From Caryophanales bacterium (GTDB lineage Bacteria; Bacillota_I; Bacilli_A; RFN20; CAG-826): a stretch of DNA of 5,256 nt. Position numbers and translations under genes: made by a program. The notes below the pieces were generated by a model. That model made no database searches, was not told the origin of the DNA, and saw only the letters and a program-made list of their open reading frames with translations. The stretch is taken from contig JAEEHE010000145.1 in the NCBI GenBank assembly GCA_016280685.1, positions 1-5,256 on the forward strand, read 5' to 3'. Position 1 is the stretch's first letter; each line of letters opens with the position of its first letter. This document shows positions 1 through 4,994 of this stretch, piece after piece.

Positions 1-1528
1 AATCACCATTTGCATCAAGTTGTTTAATTGTCGGTTGATTGAATGTTAATCCATCCACATCATCATCGTATCCTCTCCAACCACCATATAAAATGTAGTC
101 AAAGTCGATAAGATTGGTATCGGTTTTTAAGGCATTCGCGGCTTTAACGAAAGAATTAACATTTGCGTAATAGCTAAGTTTATCTTTAGCGAAACCTAAG
201 AAATAATAGTCATCATCATTTTCTGGTGGAGTAACACTATTGACGACATCGGCAAAAGTTCTACTTTCAGACATCGGAGAAAATTCATACATATTCTCAC
301 CATGTCCACCTAAATCAAAAGTAATGACATAATGGGTTCTATTAACATGAATTCCAATATATTCATTATCTCTAGTCACAAATTCTTGGTTTTTCATAAA
401 TTTAAAAGACAAATAAATATAATGATTATCTAATAACCCATTAGCTAATGACGGCTTAATCACTAAAGTATTTTTACCAATCAACTGTAATGCTGGATGA
501 CTATCTTCAGTGATGGTTGTATTATCTAATTTCCATTTAAAATCATAAGCATTAGAACGCCAAATGGTAAAAGCGTATTCTTCACCTTGATCAATAGTTA
601 TCTCACTGAAATTATTAGGGACGTTTGAGTAGATAAGATAGGAATTCTTGGAAGTGAATCCAAAAGAAGCCGCGCCCCATAATTCATTATCGCCACACCA
701 TTCATCTGGTTCGGGAGAGAATATCGTTGAAGGCCCTAAAGTATCGGCAAATTTTTCTCCCTCGCCATATAGAGTAACAAGTCTACGATTGGCAAAGACA
801 GTATAATCTCTTAAATTACTAAATCGTCCATTATATATGGTTACTCCTGAGGCTTTTTCGGAATAAATAACATAGTCTGCAGCATTGAAATAACCATCAT
901 AGATATTAACTTTGCCAGTACCACTAATATTAAAAACATCACCGCGATGCGCAAATTGACTGCCACCACCATAAACGGAATCATTATATTCCATTAGATA
1001 AGTATATCTACCATTAATGATATTCAAAGTAGCTCCTGCCGATACAGAGAATAAACATGAATCGCTGCTGTAATTATCAAGCCACATTTGTATCTCACCT
1101 GATCCTTGATGAGAATCGTAAATATACATTTCAACAAGACCAACAATATGGAACGTAGAAGTATCGGTTGATTTGCCCTCTCTCATGATTGTTTTACCAT
1201 TGAGATCGAGCCAAATTACTTTTTTGCCGTCAGAACCATAGCAAGAAATATCAATATAGTTTATATTCATTTTTTCGTGATAAACCCAAGATTCCGCTAA
1301 AGAATAATATGTAGGCGTTCCATCTCTTGGAGCGTTATTCATTAAGCTTAAATCTTCATAAGAAGAAATTTTATAAGGTCTAGAAACAGTACCATCAGGA
1401 ACCACTTCTTCTTCAGCTTTGGTTTCCACTGATTGTTCTTTAATTGTGGATTTAAAACCCAAAATTGCCGCTGCACCTGCGCCGATGGCTAGGCTTGAGG
1501 TAAGGATAATCTTCGTTAATTTGCTCAT
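1..1528 (-). CDS. Large exported surface protein with beta-helix-like region and InlB-type repeat (partial, C-terminus outside window)
   Basis: The frame is open from an ATG at 1528 to the window edge, giving 509 residues with no stop. The start is set by GGAGG at 1536-1540, seven bases upstream. Residues 1-24 have a lysine-bearing start (MSKLTKIIL) and an Ala/Gly-rich hydrophobic stretch, which fits a signal peptide or membrane anchor, followed by an acidic linker (about 29-46). Residues about 100-260 contain repeated short strands ending in Gly-Arg/Gly-Tyr turns (ATLNIINGRY, GKVNIYDGYF, GVTIYNGRF), typical of right-handed beta-helix proteins. Residues about 305-395 look beta-rich, possibly Ig-like. 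Residues about 399-484 (YVITFDLGGHG to YILYGGW) match the InlB B-repeat (Listeria-Bacteroides repeat) layout. The protein is probably secreted or cell-surface, with an adhesion or glycan-related role; its ligand cannot be read from the sequence. The type of C-terminal anchor is not visible. No catalytic motif was recognised. Confidence 0.85.
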   Translation of the reverse strand, partial: MSKLTKIILTSSLAIGAGAAAILGFKSTIKEQSVETKAEEEVVPDGTVSRPYKISSYEDLSLMNNAPRDGTPTYYSLAESWVYHEKMNINYIDISCYGSDGKKVIWLDLNGKTIMREGKSTDTSTFHIVGLVEMYIYDSHQGSGEIQMWLDNYSSDSCLFSVSAGATLNIINGRYTYLMEYNDSVYGGGSQFAHRGDVFNISGTGKVNIYDGYFNAADYVIYSEKASGVTIYNGRFSNLRDYTVFANRRLVTLYGEGEKFADTLGPSTIFSPEPDEWCGDNELWGAASFGFTSKNSYLIYSNVPNNFSEITIDQGEEYAFTIWRSNAYDFKWKLDNTTITEDSHPALQLIGKNTLVIKPSLANGLLDNHYIYLSFKFMKNQEFVTRDNEYIGIHVNRTHYVITFDLGGHGENMYEFSPMSESRTFADVVNSVTPPENDDDYYFLGFAKDKLSYYANVNSFVKAANALKTDTNLIDFDYILYGGWRGYDDDVDGLTFNQPTIKQLDANGD

Positions 1529-1561
1529 ATAATTTCCTCCAAAATTACGCGTAACAACAAT

Positions 1562-1604
1562 ATTTTATCATTTTAATTTTAAAGATTTTCTTTTGCATAT
1601 GCAA
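1562..1604 (-). promoter_or_regulatory. Candidate promoter(s) of the surface-protein gene
   Basis: Two overlapping options are visible on the minus strand. The first is an extended -10, TGATAAAAT at 1562-1570, which would start transcription near 1555 and leave a leader of roughly 27 bases carrying the GGAGG site. The second is TAAAAT (1576-1581) with TTGCAT (1599-1604) at exactly 17 bases spacing; its -35 lies within a 14-bp palindrome. The region is very AT-rich, so -10-like hexamers also arise by chance. A promoter is expected here because a hairpin lies between this gene and the one before it. Confidence 0.45.
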
Positions 1605-1605
1605 A
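1592..1605. repeat. Perfect 14-bp palindrome, possible operator
   Basis: TTTGCATATGCAAA is a perfect inverted repeat without a loop, so it suits binding by a dimeric protein better than forming an RNA hairpin. It overlaps one candidate -35 box of the surface-protein gene and directly abuts the hairpin at 1606-1623. An operator role is inferred from position and symmetry only. Confidence 0.4.
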
Positions 1606-1623
1606 CACTCGCGGTTGCGAGTG
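1606..1623 (-). terminator. GC-rich hairpin, possible terminator after the 1668-1952 gene
   Basis: The minus strand reads CACTCGC-AACC-GCGAGTG, a perfect 7-bp stem with a 4-base loop, about 45 bases past the preceding stop codon. TATG (1598-1601) and CATA (1624-1627) could extend the stem across a 4-base bulge. The stem is strikingly GC-rich against its surroundings. It is followed by only TTT before GCATATGC, so the U-tract is poor, and neither strand has a proper T-run. Termination is plausible but not certain; a protein-binding or mRNA-end stabilising role is also possible. Confidence 0.45.
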
Positions 1624-1667
1624 CATACATAACATTAAATTTTATTTGATATAATCTAGTTTTATCA

Positions 1668-1952
1668 CTATTTTAGCAAAGACATAAGTTCTTCTTCATC
1701 AAGTGTTTTTCCGATAAATTTCTCCGCTTCTTCTTTGGAGATTTCTTTGATGTCTTCCATACAATCGGGATTACCATAACGATACATAGAATCGGGTGGT
1801 TCAGAAGGATCAAAGCCGATACGATTATCATGCAACCAGCTTCCACCATGAACCCACTTCTCTTCTTTCATATCGTAGAAGAAGGAATTATGATTAGTGT
1901 CATCTTCAATGAACACTCTTTTGTAGTTATCACCACATAATAAATATTTCAT
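1668..1952 (-). CDS. Small acidic protein of unknown function
   Basis: 94 residues, not recognised as a member of any family I can name. The start is an ATG at 1952 with GGAGG at 1962-1966, nine bases upstream and lying inside the last codons of the preceding gene; the gap between the two genes is only four bases. The N-terminal half alternates strand-like segments and turns (YLLCGDNYKRVFIEDD, FFYDMKEEKWVHGG), while the C-terminal part (about 63-94, EDIKEISKEEAEKFIGK) is predicted helical. It is rich in Asp and Glu and has no signal peptide or membrane segment, so it is probably cytoplasmic. Two cysteines (6 and 64) have no obvious partners. Tight coupling to the HD hydrolase gene suggests co-expression and perhaps a shared process, but gives no function. 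The ORF is supported by its ribosome site and operon position. Confidence 0.75.
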   Translation of the reverse strand: MKYLLCGDNYKRVFIEDDTNHNSFFYDMKEEKWVHGGSWLHDNRIGFDPSEPPDSMYRYGNPDCMEDIKEISKEEAEKFIGKTLDEEELMSLLK

Positions 1953-1956
1953 TTAA

Positions 1957-2604
1957 TTATTCCTCCTTTAGTTCTTTTCTATATCTCTCGACATTTTCTA
2001 GGAAATGATAAGCTTTGTTGAGTTTATAGGTATATCCGAGATATCTCTTCGCTCTTAGGTATCTATCTTTGTTATATTTCACAAGATCAATCACTCTTAG
2101 ATTATCTTGCATATCCATTAACTTCACCATCGCGGATATAGGATTATTTAAGCAGATCTCTATATAGTCTTCATAATCAGCATCTTTATCGTGAGTGATA
2201 TATTCTAGAGCGTTTCTGATATACATATCGAAGTAATCTTTGAATCCACATTCCACATAGATATCTCTTACATCTTTAATCGTAAATTTTGTATCTTCCA
2301 CGACATCGTGTAAAAGACACACTTCTTGGACACCATCGAAAGGGATATTATGACGATAGAGAAGATCGACATCCACTAAGCCTTTACCATCACTACCGAT
2401 GCCTATGAGGTGGCGATAATTCATTAACACTCTTGAGGGGTGGTTAGCATAATCTTCCCCGTTTTCTCTTTTTTGTCCCCTATGAGCGTATTCCATAATC
2501 ATATTTGCGAGATAAACAGAACTACTCTCATAAGCATTTAATTCTTCTTCTTTAAATCCGAGGCCTAACCAGTACTCACGGATTTTCTTTAAGTTTTCAT
2601 TCAT
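1957..2604 (-). CDS. Stand-alone SpoT/MESH1-type HD-domain hydrolase (probable small alarmone hydrolase)
   Basis: 215 residues. The expected reaction is Mn2+-dependent removal of the 3'-diphosphate of (p)ppGpp, in the cytoplasm, lowering the stringent-response signal; this is inferred from the family. Seen directly: AHRGQKRENGEDYANHP at 40-56 (guanine-contact Arg46, metal-ligand His55), LLHDVVEDT at 97-105 (His99, Asp100, catalytic Glu103-Asp104) and VKLMDMQDNLR at 160-170 (Asp164 and Asn168 at the +4 spacing of the Rel family DRLHN motif). The usual RK pair reads Arg46-Glu47. The stretch between His55 and His99 is longer than in typical Rel proteins, suggesting an insertion of about 15 residues. 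There is no synthetase, TGS or ACT domain, so it cannot be a full Rel. The start ATG has GGAGG at 2614-2618. It is co-transcribed with the small gene after it. Other nucleotide substrates, as suggested for MESH1 (NADPH), are possible. Confidence 0.85.
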   Translation of the reverse strand: MNENLKKIREYWLGLGFKEEELNAYESSSVYLANMIMEYAHRGQKRENGEDYANHPSRVLMNYRHLIGIGSDGKGLVDVDLLYRHNIPFDGVQEVCLLHDVVEDTKFTIKDVRDIYVECGFKDYFDMYIRNALEYITHDKDADYEDYIEICLNNPISAMVKLMDMQDNLRVIDLVKYNKDRYLRAKRYLGYTYKLNKAYHFLENVERYRKELKEE

Positions 2605-2630
2605 AGTGTCTTTCCTCCAATGACGGAAAC

Positions 2631-2662
2631 ATTATATATAGAGAAATAATAAAAAAGGTCAA
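2631..2662 (-). promoter_or_regulatory. Candidate promoter of the HD hydrolase unit, overlapping a terminator
   Basis: On the minus strand TTGACC (2657-2662) is a good -35 match. Downstream are TATATA (2633-2638, spacing 18) and a consensus TATAAT (2631-2636, spacing 20), so the -10 is ambiguous. The -35 box forms part of the descending arm of the terminator hairpin at 2658-2674, so the end of one operon and the start of the next share the same bases. It lies about 30 bases upstream of the start ATG. Confidence 0.55.
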
Positions 2663-2674
2663 ATCGCATTTGAC
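2651..2674 (-). terminator. Rho-independent terminator of the redox operon
   Basis: The minus strand reads GTCAAAT-GCG-ATTTGAC, a perfect 7-bp stem with a 3-base loop, then C and TTTTTT (2651-2656) followed by more T-rich sequence. It begins 25 bases after the TAA stop of the helix-turn-helix gene. The stem is AT-rich but the T-run is good, so this is the most convincing terminator in the window. Confidence 0.75.
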
Positions 2675-2692
2675 AATTGATTTAACCATATT

Positions 2693-2710
2693 TAATTATT
2701 TAAATAATTA
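2693..2710. repeat. Perfect 18-bp A/T-only palindrome across a stop codon
   Basis: TAATTATTTAAATAATTA is perfectly symmetric and has no loop. It spans the TAA stop (2702-2700) and the last codons of the helix-turn-helix gene, just ahead of the terminator. It could be a binding site for a dimeric regulator or simply a chance product of AT-rich sequence; low-complexity A/T palindromes are less telling than mixed ones. Confidence 0.4.
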
Positions 2711-3092
2711 GAGAATCACTATAACCATTATCTTCTAATAATTTATTCACTTCATTGATATCGTATATTTTATTCTCTATCGCATATCTAATAATCAAAG
2801 CATATTTATTAGAAGAAGCTAAGGTATAACCGGCTTTCTTCAAGAGATATTTACATTCGTGATTATTGATCTTCATTGTTAAAGCGATCTTGATGCAAAC
2901 AATTAAAGAGGGATGAGATTTCCCCGATATGATAGATGACCATAATTGTCTAGAGATATTCGCCTTATTATAAATATCGCTTGGGTTATCAATACCATAT
3001 TTATTCATTAACTGATATAAATATTCCACAAAAGAAGAGGTCTTCTCTTTATTTCTTTGATGCTTCTTAATAAATTCTTCTAAAGTTTCCAT
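2700..3092 (-). CDS. Small helix-turn-helix (XRE-like) protein, possible operon regulator
   Basis: 130 residues. The middle part resembles an XRE/Cro-type DNA-binding fold: DIYNKANISRQLWSSIISGK (39-58) reads as helix 2-turn-recognition helix, then HPSLIVCIKIALTMKI (60-75) as the following helix. The C-terminal part, KKAGYTLASSNKYALIIRYAIENKIYD (85-111, broken here by description: Gly88, Tyr89, Ser93-Lys96, then a long helix), resembles a conserved tail I have seen on HTH domains in gut Firmicutes, some linked to macro-domain proteins. The N-terminal 20 residues are charged and probably helical. The start is unusual: no purine-rich ribosome site precedes the ATG (upstream is TAATCTATT), while the previous gene stops nine bases before it, so translation probably depends on coupling. 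In-frame alternatives (GTG for Val22, Met29) also lack good sites. As the last gene of a redox operon it may autoregulate; that is inference. Confidence 0.75.
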   Translation of the reverse strand: METLEEFIKKHQRNKEKTSSFVEYLYQLMNKYGIDNPSDIYNKANISRQLWSSIISGKSHPSLIVCIKIALTMKINNHECKYLLKKAGYTLASSNKYALIIRYAIENKIYDINEVNKLLEDNGYSDSLII

Positions 3093-3101
3093 AATAGATT
3101 A

Positions 3102-3638
3102 TTAGATGTTTTTAGCCATCTCATAAACTTCTTTAAGTTTAGGATGATTCTTTATTTCGTTTGGTCCATTTACTCCACCGATAAATAAAGTGTTTTTAAG
3201 GTCGACTCCCTCAAAGCAATCAATCCATCCTTGAAGGCCATTGATAGCTCTCTCAGGAACGTATTCTTCATCTTCCGCTGAGACAGTTAAGAAATAAACT
3301 TCTTTGAATTTATAATCTCTTGAATATAAAGAATTCATCCTGTCGATTAAGGTTTTCATTTGTCCAGACATCTCATAGTAATAAATCGGAGATACCCAAA
3401 CGATAACCTCACTTTCACATACTTCATCCGCAATCGCGTTAGCGTCATCATTAATGACACATCTATGGAGTTTTTGACACGCTAAACATCCATGACAGAA
3501 AGCGATATTTTTATCTTTAAGAGAGATGAATTTCACATCATTTCCCGCTTCTTTAGCCCCTTTTTCAAATTCATGTGCTAATAATTCGGAATTACTTCCA
3601 TTCCTTATGCTTGTAGAAATAATTAATACTTTCTTCAT
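3102..3638 (-). CDS. Flavodoxin-fold NAD(P)H-dependent FMN reductase / oxidoreductase
   Basis: 178 residues, about the normal length for the NADPH-dependent FMN reductase / flavodoxin-like family. It probably uses bound FMN and NAD(P)H to reduce quinones, flavins or other small acceptors in the cytoplasm. Evidence: strand-loop VLIISTSIRNGSNSELL (4-20), the FMN phosphate loop; a cysteine cluster C-x2-C-x2-C-x5-C at 48, 51, 54 and 60, followed by VINDD, common in iron-sulfur-flavoprotein-like members of this family; and SPIYYYEMSGQMKTLIDR (83-100), the second flavin-contact region with the usual Pro-x-Tyr-Tyr pattern and Lys/Asp-Arg. No signal peptide. The start ATG at 3638 has AAGGAG at 3646-3651, within the end of the preceding gene, and the intergenic gap is two bases, so the genes are co-translated. 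Whether the four cysteines hold a cluster cannot be decided from sequence. The true substrate is unknown. Confidence 0.88.
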   Translation of the reverse strand: MKKVLIISTSIRNGSNSELLAHEFEKGAKEAGNDVKFISLKDKNIAFCHGCLACQKLHRCVINDDANAIADEVCESEVIVWVSPIYYYEMSGQMKTLIDRMNSLYSRDYKFKEVYFLTVSAEDEEYVPERAINGLQGWIDCFEGVDLKNTLFIGGVNGPNEIKNHPKLKEVYEMAKNI

Positions 3639-3640
3639 GT

Positions 3641-4567
3641 TTATTCTCCTTGTAAGACGAATACGATAGATGCTTTGTTTAATAAAGTATTTAATTCATC
3701 TTTATTTAAATTAATATGTCCGAGTCTTGTATATGACCAACTATTGTTATTATAGAATACTGATATCGCACTACCGTTATATAAAACAATATCTCCTGGC
3801 ACAGCAGTTATCTGTTCATCATTACTAGTAATTGTGTGACCGATATTACCTGTTTGTTCAAAATCATCATATTTATGCATATTAATAGTTAAAGGTAATA
3901 ACTTTTTTAATTCTTTCACCGAATTATTATCTTCCCAAGTCACATCTAATTCTTGATCATCAATTAACAATCTCATCTTTTCTTCCTCCTTTATATATTT
4001 ATCTAACCATTCACCTACTTCATCTTTAGAAGCGCTTGCGGAGAATCTCTTTCCTTCTAACCAAGTGGCACCAGAAGCGCTTTCACTTAAATTTGTAGCG
4101 CTATTCCCGATAGGAGAACTACCCGATGTACAAAAAGGAAGAATGGTTTTATTAGAGAAATCATATGATTCCATAAAGGTATACATAATCTTGGGTGCTT
4201 GTCCCCACCAGATAGGATAGCCTAAGACAATTGTTTCATATTTAGTGATGTCACTAATGGTATATTTAATCTCTGGCCTCGCACTATCATCATTTTGTTC
4301 TCTATTCGCTCGACAATCGGAATTATAGTCGATGTCTTCAGAAGTATAAGCTTGTGATGGCACTATTTCAAAGACGTCACAATCTAAATGCTCTTGTGCG
4401 TAATTAGCAATCTTCTTCGTGTTATTAGTGGCAGAAAAATAAGTGACAAGTATTTCACCATTGCTAATATCAATTGGTTTATCGTTATTATTGCTAGAAG
4501 CACTCTTATTTGAACAACCAGATAAAAGCATCAAAGGAAGGATTAAAGTTAATAATCTTTTCATCAT
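3641..4567 (-). CDS. Lipoprotein: flavodoxin fused to a cyclophilin-like domain
   Basis: 308 residues. Residues 1-18 form a lipoprotein signal (MMKRLLTLILPLMLLSGC) with lipobox LSGC and lipidated Cys18, followed by a Ser/Asn-rich linker (19-35), so the protein should sit on the outer face of the membrane. Residues about 38-192 are a flavodoxin domain (Flavodoxin_4-like): phosphate loop YFSATNNTKKIA (43-54; Asn48 where Gly is usual), LGYPIWWGQAPKIMYTF (115-131) and PFCTSGSSPIG (144-154). Residues 198-308 match the cyclophilin-like fold often found with such flavodoxins (DDQELDVTW, GDIVLYNGSAISVFYN). Fusions of these two domains are known, so the pairing itself is not new. Starts: two adjacent ATGs (4567 and 4564); AGGAG at 4575-4579 favours the first. 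Inferred role: electron transfer or quinone/flavin reduction linked to the envelope. Odd: a strong internal ribosome site at the domain junction (see 3974-3991). An exported flavodoxin would have to acquire FMN outside the cytoplasm. Confidence 0.88.
   Translation of the reverse strand: MMKRLLTLILPLMLLSGCSNKSASSNNNDKPIDISNGEILVTYFSATNNTKKIANYAQEHLDCDVFEIVPSQAYTSEDIDYNSDCRANREQNDDSARPEIKYTISDITKYETIVLGYPIWWGQAPKIMYTFMESYDFSNKTILPFCTSGSSPIGNSATNLSESASGATWLEGKRFSASASKDEVGEWLDKYIKEEEKMRLLIDDQELDVTWEDNNSVKELKKLLPLTINMHKYDDFEQTGNIGHTITSNDEQITAVPGDIVLYNGSAISVFYNNNSWSYTRLGHINLNKDELNTLLNKASIVFVLQGE
3974..3991 (-). promoter_or_regulatory. Internal ribosome binding site and ATG at the domain boundary
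   Basis: Within the fusion gene the minus strand reads AAGGAGG (3985-3991), eight bases, then in-frame ATG (3976-3974) encoding Met198. This is the best Shine-Dalgarno in the whole window. Initiation here would give a 111-residue protein, exactly the cyclophilin-like domain and the usual length of stand-alone versions, and it would lack the signal peptide and stay in the cytoplasm. It is either an active second start or a relic of two formerly separate genes joined by loss of a stop codon. The purine-rich codons for Lys-Glu-Glu-Glu-Lys could also mimic such a site by chance. Confidence 0.55.
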
Positions 4568-4570
4568 CTT

Positions 4571-4891
4571 TTATCTCCTAATATATTTCTCATCTCTATC
4601 ATCTACGATTGATTGATATTTTTCTACTTCCATATGAAGATCGTATTTTTCTCTTAATTTAACGATTTCTTTCATTAATGGTAATTGATGATGCTTATCA
4701 AGGGCTTCTTGATTAACCCAAGAATCCACGAGAAGAACACTATTAGGATCGTCTAATGGAAAGAAATATTCATAACGGATATTACCTTCTTCATTTCTTA
4801 TTTGATCCACAATTCCTAAAGAAATCATTTCTTTAATGAAATGTTTAACATTATCTTCTTTTCCTTTATAACGAATTAATACTGTTAACAC
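4571..4891 (-). CDS. ABM-family monooxygenase (YgiN-like, putative quinol monooxygenase)
   Basis: 106 residues, the normal size for the antibiotic-biosynthesis-monooxygenase (ABM) fold, a dimeric ferredoxin-like alpha/beta barrel that oxidises quinols or related aromatics without a bound cofactor in many members. Seen: N-terminal strand MLTVLIRYKGK, helix DNVKHFIKEMISLGIVDQIRNEEGN (13-37, described as the first helix and loop), strand RYEYFFPLDDPNSVLLVDSW (39-58) with the family's typical VDSWVNQEALDKHHQ (55-69) and closing helix and strand to about 92. His67-His68 and Trp58 are the conserved type of residues. The C-terminal tail DDRDEKYIRR is charged. The start is GTG (4891), set by AAGAGG at 4899-4904 with seven bases spacing. 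It is the first gene of a four-gene operon; the next ATG lies three bases past its stop. Cytoplasmic; its real substrate is unknown. Confidence 0.85.
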   Translation of the reverse strand: MLTVLIRYKGKEDNVKHFIKEMISLGIVDQIRNEEGNIRYEYFFPLDDPNSVLLVDSWVNQEALDKHHQLPLMKEIVKLREKYDLHMEVEKYQSIVDDRDEKYIRR

Positions 4892-4904
4892 ATTATTTCC
4901 TCTT
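4889..4904 (-). promoter_or_regulatory. Ribosome site deciding a GTG start; overlapping out-of-frame ATG
   Basis: The minus strand reads AAGAGGAAATAATGTGTTAA. The GTG (4891-4889) is the only start in the long frame that is well spaced from GAGG (seven bases). An ATG at 4893-4891 overlaps it by one base in another frame and opens only ATG-TGT-TAA, a two-codon ORF whose spacing to GAGG (five bases) is also acceptable. Ribosomes could therefore be split between the two starts. Confidence 0.6.
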
Positions 4905-4943
4905 GAATCACAAAATAATTATAAAAAATTAAAGGACTGACAC

Positions 4944-4952
4944 ATTATATCA
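4944..4952 (-). promoter_or_regulatory. Extended -10 promoter of the redox operon
   Basis: The minus strand carries TGATATAAT, an exact extended -10 (TGn plus consensus TATAAT). No good -35 hexamer stands 16-18 bases upstream, which is tolerated by extended -10 promoters. Transcription would begin near 4937, leaving a leader of about 45 bases before the GTG start of the ABM gene. Confidence 0.7.
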
Positions 4953-4954
4953 AT

Positions 4955-4972
4955 CCAATTTGACTAAGTTGG
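4955..4972. promoter_or_regulatory. Imperfect palindrome upstream of the -10, possible operator
   Basis: CCAATTTGACTAAGTTGG has matching half-sites at 6 of 9 positions (CCAA..TT outer pairs), starting three bases upstream of the extended -10 and covering the spacer/-35 zone. Such a site would block RNA polymerase when bound, as expected for a redox- or quinone-sensing repressor. No regulator can be assigned from the sequence, though the helix-turn-helix protein of the same operon is one candidate. Confidence 0.35.
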
Positions 4973-4994
4973 TAGGGTTTTAGTGTTTTAATGT

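Noticed and set aside
1650..1655. Plus-strand TATAAT
   Set aside because: No -35 at a suitable distance and no plus-strand gene downstream; expected by chance in AT-rich DNA.
2611..2630. Possible hairpin hiding the ribosome site of the HD hydrolase gene (TTTCC pairing with GGAAA)
   Set aside because: Only five pairs with a nine-base loop; too weak to claim control.
4921..4926. Second minus-strand TATAAT closer to the ABM gene
   Set aside because: The actual TATAAT match near here has its nearest -35-like TTGATA 24 bases away, and the extended -10 at 4944-4952 is much better.
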